Positions 32,766 through 41,367 of a stretch of DNA of 64,000 nucleotides are shown one piece after another. Position 1 is the stretch's first letter, and each line of letters begins with the position of its first letter. Made by a program: the position numbers and the translations under genes. The notes beneath the pieces are model-generated. The model saw only the letters and a program-made list of their open reading frames with translations. It was not told the DNA's origin and searched no databases. The DNA is from an uncultured Bacteroidales bacterium (GTDB lineage: Bacteria > Bacteroidota > Bacteroidia > Bacteroidales > Paludibacteraceae): assembly GCA_902798965.1 (NCBI GenBank), contig CADBYS010000001.1, forward strand, positions 62,001-126,000. The letters run 5' to 3'.

Positions 32766-33430
32766 TGCGACTGCTCTATCAGTTTCCAACGTGGATGCAA
32801 CACTTGTATCGTGGTGTCACCTGGCGCCGCGATACAGGTGTTTCTGCATCTAAAACAGTCTATTTGACTTTTGACGATGGGCCAATCCCCGAGGCTACAC
32901 CCGAGATATTGGATATACTTGGGCAGTACGGCGTGAAGGCTACATTTTTTGTGGTGGGCGACAATATCCTTAAATACCCGCACATATATGCGCGCATGTG
33001 CGAGGAAGGCCACCGTATAGGCAACCACACGATGCATCATATCAAGGGTACGCGTTACAGCCTGGATGAGTACCTGAAGGATGAGGATGCCTGCGCGCAG
33101 GTTATCGGCAGTCAGCAGGCTGCTACGGGCAGTCAGCCAAGATTGGCTGACACCATGTTGTTCCGTCCGCCGTACGGCAAGATGACCTACAGGCAGAAAC
33201 GTGCTATTCTGGAGCGAGGGTACGAGATTGTGCTGTGGGATGTGCTTACGCACGATTATAATGCGCGCTATACGCCTGAACGGATGATGGATATTGTCCG
33301 TCGCTACACCCGCCCGGGCAGTATCATCAATTTTCATGACTCAATCAAGTCCTGCGACCGAACAATCCGTGTTCTTCCGCAAGTGATCGAATGGCTGTTT
33401 GAGCAAGGTTATGCCATTCAAACGCTGTAA
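32765..33430 (+). CDS. Polysaccharide deacetylase (NodB domain)
   Basis: A carbohydrate esterase family 4 protein of 221 residues. NodB motifs are present: TFDDGP at about 37-42 with the metal Asp, HTMHH with two metal His residues near 89-93, FRPPYG near 137-142, and a C-terminal IINFHDS near 188-194. No signal peptide is clear, so it may be cytoplasmic or use an uncleaved N-terminus. The segment VIGSQQAATGSQPRLADT at residues 114-131 is encoded by word repeats plus a GCCAA-family palindrome (33132-33151) and has no counterpart in normal NodB domains. Confidence 0.88.
   Translation: MRLLYQFPTWMQHLYRGVTWRRDTGVSASKTVYLTFDDGPIPEATPEILDILGQYGVKATFFVVGDNILKYPHIYARMCEEGHRIGNHTMHHIKGTRYSLDEYLKDEDACAQVIGSQQAATGSQPRLADTMLFRPPYGKMTYRQKRAILERGYEIVLWDVLTHDYNARYTPERMMDIVRRYTRPGSIINFHDSIKSCDRTIRVLPQVIEWLFEQGYAIQTL
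33132..33151. repeat. GCCAA-family palindrome in the deacetylase gene
   Basis: GTCAGCCAA-GA-TTGGCTGAC, nine-base arms and a two-base centre. The centre is the reverse complement of that in the 11624 and 27418 copies, so this copy is inverted. Confidence 0.75.
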
Positions 33431-33434
33431 ACCA

Positions 33435-34073
33435 ATGCTTTCCAAGCGATTTGATAGGATCTTTCTGGTCAGCGGTCTGATCGTTCAAGTGCTGACATAT
33501 TGGCTGGCTCCCTCACAGCCAATGGCGTTGGTAAGCGGTTTGCTGGGCATCGTGTCGGTTATCCTGTGTTCGCAGGGGAATATATGGACGTTCCTGTTTG
33601 GATTCGGGCAGATACTGACATACAGTTACCTGTGTTACCTGGAGCGATTCTATGCCGGTTTGGCTATGAATGCGTTCTATTTTCTTTCTCAGATTTACGG
33701 TATCTTTGCGTGGCGGAAGTTGCGGACTGACGATGGGGTGATCATCTCTCCCCGTTCACTGCCCATGAAGCAGTTTGTGCCGTTATGTACGCTTGTACTG
33801 CTATTAGCGATAGGTGTAGGGTGGTTGCTGGGACGCAACACCAACGATTCGCAGCCCTATATGGATGCCATCACTACCGTTGTGTCCATCTTGGCGCAAG
33901 TGATGATGGTTATGGCTATACGCCAACAATGGTGGTTGTGGCTCTTTGTGGACATCCTGTTCGTGATCATGTGGATTGTTGCCGGAAACTGGAGTATGGT
34001 TATGCAATACGGTTTCTGGTGCGTGAATTGCATCTATGGAATGCTCCGATGGCGCAATCTGGCAGCAAAATAA
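33435..34073 (+). CDS. pnuC: Nicotinamide mononucleotide/riboside transporter PnuC
   Basis: A 212-residue integral membrane protein with about seven hydrophobic helices. Family residues include GNIWTFLFGFGQILTYSYL and FYAGLAMNAFYFLSQIYG with the NAD-precursor-binding Asn and Gln, and a late QYGFWCVNCIYGMLRWR. The start at 33435 lies 4 bases after the deacetylase stop; an earlier in-frame ATG at 33399 would overlap that gene. PnuC transports nicotinamide riboside for NAD salvage. A palindrome with ATTGGCTG and CAGCCAAT arms at 33499-33523 may be a relic of the GCCAA family. Confidence 0.9.
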   Translation: MLSKRFDRIFLVSGLIVQVLTYWLAPSQPMALVSGLLGIVSVILCSQGNIWTFLFGFGQILTYSYLCYLERFYAGLAMNAFYFLSQIYGIFAWRKLRTDDGVIISPRSLPMKQFVPLCTLVLLLAIGVGWLLGRNTNDSQPYMDAITTVVSILAQVMMVMAIRQQWWLWLFVDILFVIMWIVAGNWSMVMQYGFWCVNCIYGMLRWRNLAAK

Positions 34074-34155
34074 TGGAGAAAACGGCAAAATAGCACACTA
34101 CGTGCAACAAAAGTGAGCAAAATGCACACAATAACAAAAAAAAATCGCCTAACTC

Positions 34156-34186
34156 TTGCAAATATCATTTTTTTTTTGTAACTTTG
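34156..34186 (+). promoter_or_regulatory. Promoter of the beta-barrel protein gene
   Basis: TTG at 34156-34158, a 20-base spacer, TAACTTTG at 34179-34186; start codon at 34216. Confidence 0.85.
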
Positions 34187-34215
34187 CGAGCGATTTTGTG
34201 TGAATAGCCTTATAA

Positions 34216-35181
34216 ATGCGTAAAAGACTAATCATATTACTATTGTTCGCGCTCAGTTTGGGCGTGACCTCGGCTTTGGCTGTAGGTCAGGATACCTTGC
34301 ATACTACTTTCGTTGCCAATTCGTTGTATCAGCCCACTCATGTGGTAACCGTTACAGCGGGTGGCGGTATGCACGCATTGATGCATAAGGTAAGCGATGA
34401 GGGGAAGGCATTAGCCGGACTGAACAAGAGTATAGGCGCAGGCGGACAAGTGCAAGCGATGTACACCTATTTCTTCCATAAGTATGTAGGAGTTACCGGA
34501 GGTTTTGGCTTTGAGGTTTATACGGGTAATATGAACGGCTCGTTTGTTGATAGTGTGTATCACACAGATAAGGAGAATATGCCTCTGTCGCGATGGCTAT
34601 ATCGTGATTTCCAGGCATTTAAGGAGCGGGAACAGCTGTATATGTTTACTATCCCGGTAGGTGTAACCGGTCGTATAAACATTACTGATCCTATACAGAT
34701 TCGTGCTACTGTCGGGTTTGGCATGAACGCCATCGTTGCGTCGCATTACCGTGCTGACGGTAACATGCAGGCTACAGCATATTACCCTGCTTACAATCTC
34801 CATCTGGATGCAGACTTACCGCAACACGGATTGAGTGACTATTATTTGCATGGATATCAAGGGAAGATTCAGAATACTTTCCCCGTGAATATGTTTGTTT
34901 TCGGAGATATAGGTATGCACTATCAGTTTACCAAACGATGGGGATTGTATGCCGGAATCTATGTCAGCTATACTTGCTTTAATGCTGTCAGGCAGTATGC
35001 CGATGCAGCCGGTAATCTTCCGGAACTGATTGATTACAATTGGAAAACAAACCAATGGACATATTCGGGTATCATCAATTCGAAATTCGTTGAGGCGTTG
35101 AATCCTCTGTCTGTGGGTGTGAAGGTAGGCTTTACAATAACTTATCTGTCGCCTGCACATTGCAATTGCGAAGATATCTAA
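34216..35181 (+). CDS. Outer-membrane beta-barrel protein
   Basis: A signal peptide MRKRLIILLLFALSLGVTSALA is followed by 300 residues of alternating polar and aromatic strands (VVTVTAGGGMHAL, YVGVTGGFGFEVY, and later LNPLSVGVKVGFTITYL), typical of a small outer-membrane barrel. The protein ends in AHCNCEDI, not in the aromatic residue that often closes barrels, so the last strand may be internal. No function is assigned. It begins a unit that continues with a 52-aa membrane protein and an SPFH protein. Confidence 0.8.
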   Translation: MRKRLIILLLFALSLGVTSALAVGQDTLHTTFVANSLYQPTHVVTVTAGGGMHALMHKVSDEGKALAGLNKSIGAGGQVQAMYTYFFHKYVGVTGGFGFEVYTGNMNGSFVDSVYHTDKENMPLSRWLYRDFQAFKEREQLYMFTIPVGVTGRINITDPIQIRATVGFGMNAIVASHYRADGNMQATAYYPAYNLHLDADLPQHGLSDYYLHGYQGKIQNTFPVNMFVFGDIGMHYQFTKRWGLYAGIYVSYTCFNAVRQYADAAGNLPELIDYNWKTNQWTYSGIINSKFVEALNPLSVGVKVGFTITYLSPAHCNCEDI

Positions 35182-35219
35182 TCGCGGCGCTATAACCGCG
35201 TAGCTATAAACACAAGGTT

Positions 35220-35378
35220 ATGAAATACTATTTACTTCTCATTTGGGTGATAGGTGGTTTGGTGGCTCTGTATTATGTCACCGTTCTTCTGCACATTTTC
35301 TTTGGCGTGTTCAAGAAAGATATAAATATGAACAAGATATTTATACCGTTCTATGCTTGGATAGTAGGACTCAATTAA
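35220..35378 (+). CDS. Small membrane protein, 52 aa
   Basis: ATG at 35220 to TAA at 35376-35378 encodes a protein with one long hydrophobic helix (MKYYLLLIWVIGGLVALYY and then VTVLLHIFFGVF), a lysine turn, and a second short apolar end FIPFYAWIVGLN. It lies 38 bases after the barrel gene and 12 bases before the SPFH gene, in the same direction, and fills the gap exactly. Position and composition suggest a small partner of the membrane-anchored SPFH protein; this is inference. Confidence 0.65.
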   Translation: MKYYLLLIWVIGGLVALYYVTVLLHIFFGVFKKDINMNKIFIPFYAWIVGLN

Positions 35379-35390
35379 ATTTTCTATACT

Positions 35391-36578
35391 ATGAACGATC
35401 GTATTAAAAAGATTATCTATGCCGCAGTCGGCTTAGGTATTGCCATTGTTGTTCTCACCTCGCTCAGTTCGATAGGTGAAGATGTGAAGAACGAACAAAT
35501 CGTTGTTTGTCAGAAACCTTTCACCGGTCAGATGGAGTACTGGACAACGCCTGGTTTCAAATGGCAGTGGTTTGGTTCGCTAACGTACTACTACAAGACC
35601 CAACAGCTTTGGTTTGGTTCGGAGGACAATAACCGTCGCCAACAGGGAAATCCTATTCCCGTTATCTTCAACGACGCATCTGACGGTATGATATATGGTT
35701 CATTGCGTGTGAAGTTGCCTACCGACCAGAAGTATTTGTCACGTATTCAGACCGATTACAACGGTATGGATCGACTGATGGAGGATTTGGTTCGTCCTAC
35801 AGTTACGAAGGTTATCTATGCTTCCGGACCGCTGATGTCGGCATTTGAGTCGTATGCCGAGAAGAAGAACAATCTTATCGAATATATTGCCGACCAGCTC
35901 AAGAACGGTGTGTATACCACAACGGTACGCACTATCGAAGTAGTTGATCCCATCACGGGTGAGAAGAAAACGAATAAGATAGCTGTGCTTATCGAGGATG
36001 AGAATGCTCCGGGTGGTTATCGCCGTTCCGAAGATTCGCCTTTCCGTTTCTATGGATTGGAGATCGGTCAAGTGGCTGTTAGCAAGATCGGTTATTCCGA
36101 TAAGGTGCTCAACCAGATTGCTCAACAACAGGAGTCGAACATGTTGGTTCAAACCAGCAAAGCGCGTACGTTGGCTGCTCAACAGGAAGCTATCCGTGCA
36201 GAGGAGGAAGGTAAGACTGCTGCCACGAAGGCTAAATGGGAACAGGAGAAGATCAAAGCTGTTGAGGTAACAAAAGCCGAACAGGAGCGTGAGGTATCGC
36301 GTCTGGCTGCCGAGAAAGCTGAGTTCGACAAGAAGAAGATCATCGCTGAGGGTCAAGCCGAGGCCGAAGCTAACCGACTGAAAGTTGCTGCCGGTCTGAC
36401 GCCTCAGGAAAGGGCAGAGTGGGAGTATAAGACGAAGGTTGGTGTAGCCAAAGCCTTGTCGGATATCAAACTGCCGACCATCGTCATGGCGGGTGGTAAC
36501 GCCGGAAGCGGAAACGCTGCCATGGATGCCATGGGATTGAAGATGATGACTGATCTTGTAGAAAAAATGAGCAAGTAA
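35391..36578 (+). CDS. SPFH/Band 7 domain membrane protein
   Basis: A 395-residue protein with an N-terminal membrane anchor (KKIIYAAVGLGIAIVVLTSL), then a prohibitin-like SPFH domain to about residue 220. A long charged coiled coil follows from about 235 to 335 (repeated Glu, Lys and Ala, such as EEEGKTAATKAKWEQEKIK), then a short glycine-rich C-terminus. SPFH proteins form ring or cage assemblies in membrane microdomains and often hold proteases such as FtsH. No protease is encoded next to it here; the 52-aa membrane protein directly upstream is a candidate partner. A terminator follows. Confidence 0.88.
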   Translation: MNDRIKKIIYAAVGLGIAIVVLTSLSSIGEDVKNEQIVVCQKPFTGQMEYWTTPGFKWQWFGSLTYYYKTQQLWFGSEDNNRRQQGNPIPVIFNDASDGMIYGSLRVKLPTDQKYLSRIQTDYNGMDRLMEDLVRPTVTKVIYASGPLMSAFESYAEKKNNLIEYIADQLKNGVYTTTVRTIEVVDPITGEKKTNKIAVLIEDENAPGGYRRSEDSPFRFYGLEIGQVAVSKIGYSDKVLNQIAQQQESNMLVQTSKARTLAAQQEAIRAEEEGKTAATKAKWEQEKIKAVEVTKAEQEREVSRLAAEKAEFDKKKIIAEGQAEAEANRLKVAAGLTPQERAEWEYKTKVGVAKALSDIKLPTIVMAGGNAGSGNAAMDAMGLKMMTDLVEKMSK

Positions 36579-36620
36579 TCCGTTATTTTAAGAATAGTTT
36601 GATTGATTATATTAAAGAAC

Positions 36621-36679
36621 AAGGGTGCGCCACATAAGCGCACCCTTATCTTATCCTTGTAATCCTGGACAATACAAGG
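36621..36679. terminator. Two hairpins between convergent genes
   Basis: AAGGGTGCGC (36621-36630) pairs perfectly with GCGCACCCTT (36638-36647). A second hairpin pairs CCTTGTA (36655-36661) with TACAAGG (36673-36679). They lie between the SPFH gene and the convergent preA gene and probably end both transcripts. Confidence 0.8.
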
Positions 36680-36694
36680 GGTTTGCTCCTTGTC

Positions 36695-38194
36695 TTACTT
36701 TTTGGCAGGTTTGGGTATGCGTTTGGCTACGCCGATGGCTGCTGTAGGACATACAAGACGACACAGATGGCATCCTACGCACTTCGCACCGATGATTTGC
36801 GGTTGACGGATCTGTTTGCCGGAAGCATCTGTGGCGATCTCGAAGCGTATTGCCTGATGGCCTCCGTCCATACATGATATGTAGCATCGTCCGCAGCCGA
36901 TACATTTCTCGCGGTCAATCTTCGGGAAGACCATTGTCTCGCGGTCGAGGTCAGATGGCATAACGATGTTTTTCAATTCTTCTCCTACGAGTTTCTTGAG
37001 TTCAACGATGCCACGTTCCTTCATATAGTGCTTGAGACCTAAAATGAGGTCGTCGATGATGCGATAACCATACTGCATCACGGCAGTACAAACCTGTACA
37101 TTGCGGCAACCGAGTTGGATGAACTCCAAGGCATCACGCCAAGTCTCTATTCCTCCTATACCGCTGATATCCATATGTTTCTCGATGCCGGCTTTGTGCA
37201 GTATGGGATTGTCGGTCATCTCATAAATCATACGCAGAGCAATGGGCTTAACCGCTTTGCCTGAGTAGCCGCTGACGGTCTTTTTCTCACTCACCTCTGC
37301 ATCATGACTCATGGTGATGGATTTGATGGTATTGATGGCACTTATGCCGTGTGCACCTGCAAAGAAACATGCTAATGCCGGTTTGCTCATTGTGGTAACG
37401 TTGGGTGTCATCTTTGGGATAACAGGTATAGAAACAGCATCCTTGATGATGGATGTATAGAGCATTATGAGTTCGTCGTTCTGACCGATGTCGCTGCCAA
37501 GCCCGGTGAGTCGCATCTGTGGGCATGAGAAGTTCAGCTCAACTGCGTCGCAGCCTGCTTCTTGCGCCAACTTTGCCAGTTCTATCCATTCCTCTTCTGT
37601 CTGCCCCATGATGGATGCAATGATGCGTTTGGTCGGGTAGTTCTGTTTGAGACGTCGGAGTATATCGAAATCCATCGTGTAGGAGTTCTCGCTCAGTTGT
37701 TCCATATTGCGGAATCCTACGAATGGCGTACCTTCCTTACGCACGGCATCGAAACGCGGAGATACTTCGCGGATATCTTGTTTGCAGATAGTCTTGTAGA
37801 ACACACCAGCCCAACCGGCTTCCAGTGCGCGGGCAACCATCTCATAGTTGGTGCAGATAGCAGATGAAGCCAGGAAGAACGGATTCTCGCAAACCATGTC
37901 GCAGAAGTTTATTTCCAGACTCGGTAAATCGCTGCCATCCGATATCTGATCTCTTACTTCAGGTATCTGTTTTTTGACTTCTGGTTTTAATTCGGCAATG
38001 CGAATGGGTTTGTCATAGTGAATGCAGGCTTGTTCTGCCGCTTGCAACTCGCTGTCGGTCATGGAGTCGAATAACTCGACGGCTGTCCAATGGTTGTCGA
38101 AACGTAATGCGCGGATAGCGCGTGCGGCTTTCTTCCCGCAAGGAGCATCCATACATAGCAGGCAGCGTGCCACTTCTTCTTGAATGTGTAACAT
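36695..38194 (-). CDS. preA: Dihydropyrimidine dehydrogenase-type protein (PreA-like) with N-terminal extension
   Basis: PreA with PreT reduces uracil and thymine with NADH. The 499-residue protein has a DHOD-like FMN barrel (about 90-400) with VELNFSCPQM and TPNVTTMSKPA. Two C-terminal 4Fe-4S motifs follow, CIGCGRCYISC near 435 and CVGCHLCRLVCP near 472. Residues 10-50 (CLLCMDAPCGKKAARAIRALRF) recall the N-terminal iron-sulfur segment of PreT and GltD, so this chain may combine parts of both subunits; no PreT gene is adjacent. A loop PEVKKQIPEVRDQISDGSD near residue 72 looks like a word-repeat insert. Confidence 0.85.
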   Translation of the reverse strand: MLHIQEEVARCLLCMDAPCGKKAARAIRALRFDNHWTAVELFDSMTDSELQAAEQACIHYDKPIRIAELKPEVKKQIPEVRDQISDGSDLPSLEINFCDMVCENPFFLASSAICTNYEMVARALEAGWAGVFYKTICKQDIREVSPRFDAVRKEGTPFVGFRNMEQLSENSYTMDFDILRRLKQNYPTKRIIASIMGQTEEEWIELAKLAQEAGCDAVELNFSCPQMRLTGLGSDIGQNDELIMLYTSIIKDAVSIPVIPKMTPNVTTMSKPALACFFAGAHGISAINTIKSITMSHDAEVSEKKTVSGYSGKAVKPIALRMIYEMTDNPILHKAGIEKHMDISGIGGIETWRDALEFIQLGCRNVQVCTAVMQYGYRIIDDLILGLKHYMKERGIVELKKLVGEELKNIVMPSDLDRETMVFPKIDREKCIGCGRCYISCMDGGHQAIRFEIATDASGKQIRQPQIIGAKCVGCHLCRLVCPTAAIGVAKRIPKPAKK

Positions 38195-38222
38195 AGTAGT
38201 TCGATTTTGTGGTTTTAGACTG

Positions 38223-38254
38223 CAAAGTTACAAAAAAAATATGACATTTGCAAA
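38223..38254 (-). promoter_or_regulatory. Promoter of the preA-like gene
   Basis: Minus-strand TAACTTTG (plus 38223-38230) and TTTG (plus 38251-38254), 20 bases apart. It faces the ffh promoter 60 bases away. Confidence 0.85.
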
Positions 38255-38289
38255 TCGTGTGACAAATTTTCAAAAAAAATCGCGGAAAA

Positions 38290-38321
38290 TTTGCATTTTT
38301 CAAAAAATTTTTGTAACTTTG
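38290..38321 (+). promoter_or_regulatory. Promoter of ffh
   Basis: TTTG at 38290-38293, a 20-base spacer, TAACTTTG at 38314-38321; start codon at 38376. Confidence 0.88.
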
Positions 38322-38375
38322 TACGTTTTTTTGATAATTTGTAAAATTGTAAACGAATAAACCAAGAATAGTATT

Positions 38376-39674
38376 ATGTTCGACAACTTAAGCGAACGAT
38401 TGGAACGATCGTTCAAGATTCTGAAAGGTGAGGGTAGAATAACCGAGATTAACATTGCGGAAACGGTCAAAGATATCCGCAAGGCGCTGCTGGAGGCGGA
38501 TGTTAACTACAAGACGGCAAAGCAGTTTACGGATAGTGTAAAAGCCAAGGCGTTGGGACAAAACGTGATGATAGCCGTTCGTCCCGGGCAGTTGATGGTA
38601 AAGATCACGCACGACGAGTTGGCAGCCTTGATGGGTGCGGAAGCCGTAGAGTTGAACCTGAAAGGCAATCCGGCAATCATCCTTTTGTCGGGTTTGCAAG
38701 GCTCGGGTAAAACGACGTTTGCCGCGAAGCTCGCCAACTACCTGCAGACGAAGAAAGGCAAGAAAGTGATGCTCGTAGCCGATGACGTGTATCGCCCGGC
38801 TGCCATCGAGCAATTGCGCGTGTTAGGCGAGCAGATTAATGCCAAGGTTTTCACCGGCGAGGATATAAGCAATCCGGTAGAAAAGGCTAAGAAAGCCATC
38901 TCGGAGGCGAAGGTGTATGGCTATGATGTGGTCATCGTCGATACGGCAGGTCGTCTGGCTGTTGATGAGCAGATGATGAACGAGATCGCTGCCATCAAGG
39001 AGGCTATACAGCCGCAAGAGACCCTGTTCGTGGTTGATGCCATGACCGGTCAGGACGCCGTGAATACCGCCAAGGCGTTCAATGACCGTTTGGATTTCGA
39101 CGGTGTGATACTTACCAAGCTCGACGGTGATGCCCGCGGCGGTGCGGCGCTGAGTATACGCTCGGTGGTTGAGAAACCGATCAAATTCATCGGTACGGGC
39201 GAGAAGATGGAGGCATTGGACGTGTTCCACCCCGCACGTATGGCGGATCGTATCCTCGGCATGGGTGATGTGGTCAGCCTCGTGGAGCGCGCACAAGAGC
39301 AGTATGACGAGGAAGAAGCACGCCGAATAAGCAAACGTATTGCGAAGAATCAGTTCGACTTCAACGACTTCCTCGGGCAGCTGAACCAGATAAAGAAGAT
39401 GGGTTCGATGAAAGACCTTATGGGAATGATTCCCGGTATGGACAAAGCCCTCAAGGGCGTAGAGATTAGCGACGACGCCTTCAAACCCGTGGAAGCTATC
39501 ATCGGCTCGATGACTCCCGAGGAGCGTTCCAATCCCGCATTGCTCAACGGCAGCCGCAAGAACCGTATCGCGAAAGGTTCGGGCACTTCGATCGTTGAGG
39601 TGAACCGCTTCCTCAAGCAATTCGAGCAAACCTCAAAGATGATGCGCAAAGTGCAACAGATGAGGCGTCGCTAA
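38376..39674 (+). CDS. ffh: Signal recognition particle protein Ffh
   Basis: The SRP54 GTPase that binds signal peptides and 4.5S RNA and delivers nascent membrane proteins to FtsY. N-domain helices occupy residues 1-90. G1 is GLQGSGKTTFAAKLA near 107-121, G3 is DTAGRL near 190, and G4 with the adjacent conserved block is TKLDGDARGGAALS near 247-260. The C-terminal methionine-rich M domain has KKMGSMKDLMGMIPGMDKAL and the RNA-binding segment around GSRKNRIAKGSGTS. At 432 residues it is slightly shorter than E. coli Ffh. glyS follows after a 37-base spacer of GTAAATTGTAAAT words. Confidence 0.97.
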   Translation: MFDNLSERLERSFKILKGEGRITEINIAETVKDIRKALLEADVNYKTAKQFTDSVKAKALGQNVMIAVRPGQLMVKITHDELAALMGAEAVELNLKGNPAIILLSGLQGSGKTTFAAKLANYLQTKKGKKVMLVADDVYRPAAIEQLRVLGEQINAKVFTGEDISNPVEKAKKAISEAKVYGYDVVIVDTAGRLAVDEQMMNEIAAIKEAIQPQETLFVVDAMTGQDAVNTAKAFNDRLDFDGVILTKLDGDARGGAALSIRSVVEKPIKFIGTGEKMEALDVFHPARMADRILGMGDVVSLVERAQEQYDEEEARRISKRIAKNQFDFNDFLGQLNQIKKMGSMKDLMGMIPGMDKALKGVEISDDAFKPVEAIIGSMTPEERSNPALLNGSRKNRIAKGSGTSIVEVNRFLKQFEQTSKMMRKVQQMRRR

Positions 39675-39711
39675 ATCGTAAATTGTAAATGATTAAATTG
39701 TAAATAGCTTT

Positions 39712-41283
39712 ATGGCAACACAAGAAGAAACATTCAAAAAGATTGTAGCCCATTGCAAGGAGTACGGATTCGTGTTCCCGAGCAGTGAGATTTATGACGG
39801 TCTGGCCGCTGTATATGACTATGGTCAGAACGGCGTAGAACTGAAGAACAACATCAAACGTTACTGGTGGGACTCGATGACCCTGTTGCACCAGAACATC
39901 GTCGGCATCGACGCCGCCATCTTTATGCACCCGACCACATGGAAAGCGTCGGGACACGTAGATGCGTTCAACGATCCCTTGATCGACAACCGCGACAGCA
40001 AGAAGCGTTATCGCGCCGATGTGCTCATCGAGGAGCAGATAGCCAAGTATGAGGACAAGATCCAGAAAGAGGTAGATAAGGCCAAGAAACGTTTCGGCGA
40101 CTCGTTTGACGAGCAGATGTTCCGTCAGACCAACCCGCGCGTGCTGGAGCACCAGCAGAAACGTGACGCCCTGCACGAGCGTTACTCGGCTGCGATGAAC
40201 GCCAATGACCTGGATGAACTGAAGCAGATCATCCTGGATGAGGAGATCGTTTGCCCGATCAGCGGCACAAGGAACTGGACAGACGTACGTCAGTTCAACC
40301 TTATGTTCCAAACTGAGATGGGTTCGACTGCCGATGGCGCTATGAAGATCTATCTGCGTCCGGAAACGGCACAAGGTATTTTCGTTAACTTCCTGAACGT
40401 GCAGAAGACCGGCCGCATGAAGATTCCTTTCGGTATCGCACAGATCGGTAAAGCCTTCCGCAACGAGATCGTAGCCCGTCAGTTCGTGTTCCGTATGAGG
40501 GAGTTCGAGCAGATGGAGATGCAGTTCTTTGTTCGCCCGGGAGAGGAGCTGAAGTGGTTTGAGCACTGGAAAGCCTTCCGCCTGAAGTGGCACAAAGCCC
40601 TTGGCCTGGGTGACGACAAGTACCGCTACCACGATCACGAGAAACTCGCTCACTACGCTAATGCCGCTACGGATATCGAGTTCCAGATGCCGTTTGGCTT
40701 CAAGGAAGTGGAGGGTATCCATAGCCGTACGAACTTCGACCTGAGTCAGCACGCTAAGTATAGCGGCAAGAAGATTGAATACTTCGATCCTGAACTGAAT
40801 CAGAGCTATACACCGTTTGTGATCGAGACTTCTATCGGTGTGGATCGTATGTTCCTGAGCGTGATGTGCGGATCGTACCGCGAGGAGCAACTGGAGGGCG
40901 GCGATGTACGCGTAGTACTCGGTTTGCCGCCGGTACTTGCTCCTGTTAAGGCTTGCGTGATGCCGTTGGTAAAGAAAGACGGTCTGCCTGAGAAAGCCCG
41001 CGAGATACTGAACTCGCTGAAGTTCGACTTCAAGGTGCAATATGACGAGAAGGATAGTATCGGCAAGCGTTATCGTCGTCAGGATGCTATCGGTACGCCG
41101 TTCTGCATCACCGTGGATCACGACACCCTAAACGACGGTTGCGTAACATTGCGTTACCGTGACACCATGGCGCAAGACCGCGTGAAGATCGAAGATCTGC
41201 ACGAGATCATTCGCCGCGCTGTAGATCCGAAGGAGTTGTATCGCAAGATCGTAGGCGACCGCCTGGAAGATACCGAAGAGTAA
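39712..41283 (+). CDS. glyS: Glycine--tRNA ligase (single-chain type)
   Basis: A class II synthetase of the dimeric, eukaryote/archaeon-like type found in Bacteroidota, not the alpha2-beta2 enzyme of E. coli. The 523-residue chain has LYLRPETAQGIFVNF-type motif 2 context (YLRPETAQGIFV near 216-227) and IAQIGKAFRNEI near 240. Motif 3 is VIETSIGVDRMFL near 370, followed by a C-terminal anticodon-binding domain starting LPPVLAPVKACVMPL near 404. Start and length are normal. Confidence 0.96.
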   Translation: MATQEETFKKIVAHCKEYGFVFPSSEIYDGLAAVYDYGQNGVELKNNIKRYWWDSMTLLHQNIVGIDAAIFMHPTTWKASGHVDAFNDPLIDNRDSKKRYRADVLIEEQIAKYEDKIQKEVDKAKKRFGDSFDEQMFRQTNPRVLEHQQKRDALHERYSAAMNANDLDELKQIILDEEIVCPISGTRNWTDVRQFNLMFQTEMGSTADGAMKIYLRPETAQGIFVNFLNVQKTGRMKIPFGIAQIGKAFRNEIVARQFVFRMREFEQMEMQFFVRPGEELKWFEHWKAFRLKWHKALGLGDDKYRYHDHEKLAHYANAATDIEFQMPFGFKEVEGIHSRTNFDLSQHAKYSGKKIEYFDPELNQSYTPFVIETSIGVDRMFLSVMCGSYREEQLEGGDVRVVLGLPPVLAPVKACVMPLVKKDGLPEKAREILNSLKFDFKVQYDEKDSIGKRYRRQDAIGTPFCITVDHDTLNDGCVTLRYRDTMAQDRVKIEDLHEIIRRAVDPKELYRKIVGDRLEDTEE

Positions 41284-41285
41284 TT

Positions 41286-41352
41286 TAATTGTACGGATTT
41301 GACGGATTAGACGGATAGCATTGTATTCCGTATGATCCGTACGATTCGTACC
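41286..41352. repeat. ACGGAT word repeats before dnaE
   Basis: Several variants of TTGACGGATTAGACGGAT and ATCCGTACGATTCGTACC-type words fill the spacer, as at 13592-13695 and in frame in mntP. Confidence 0.55.
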
Positions 41353-41367
41353 GAATCCAAAAACACT

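Noticed and set aside
39613..41121. A 502-codon minus-strand frame opposite glyS
   Set aside because: Antisense shadow; protein has no coherent motifs.
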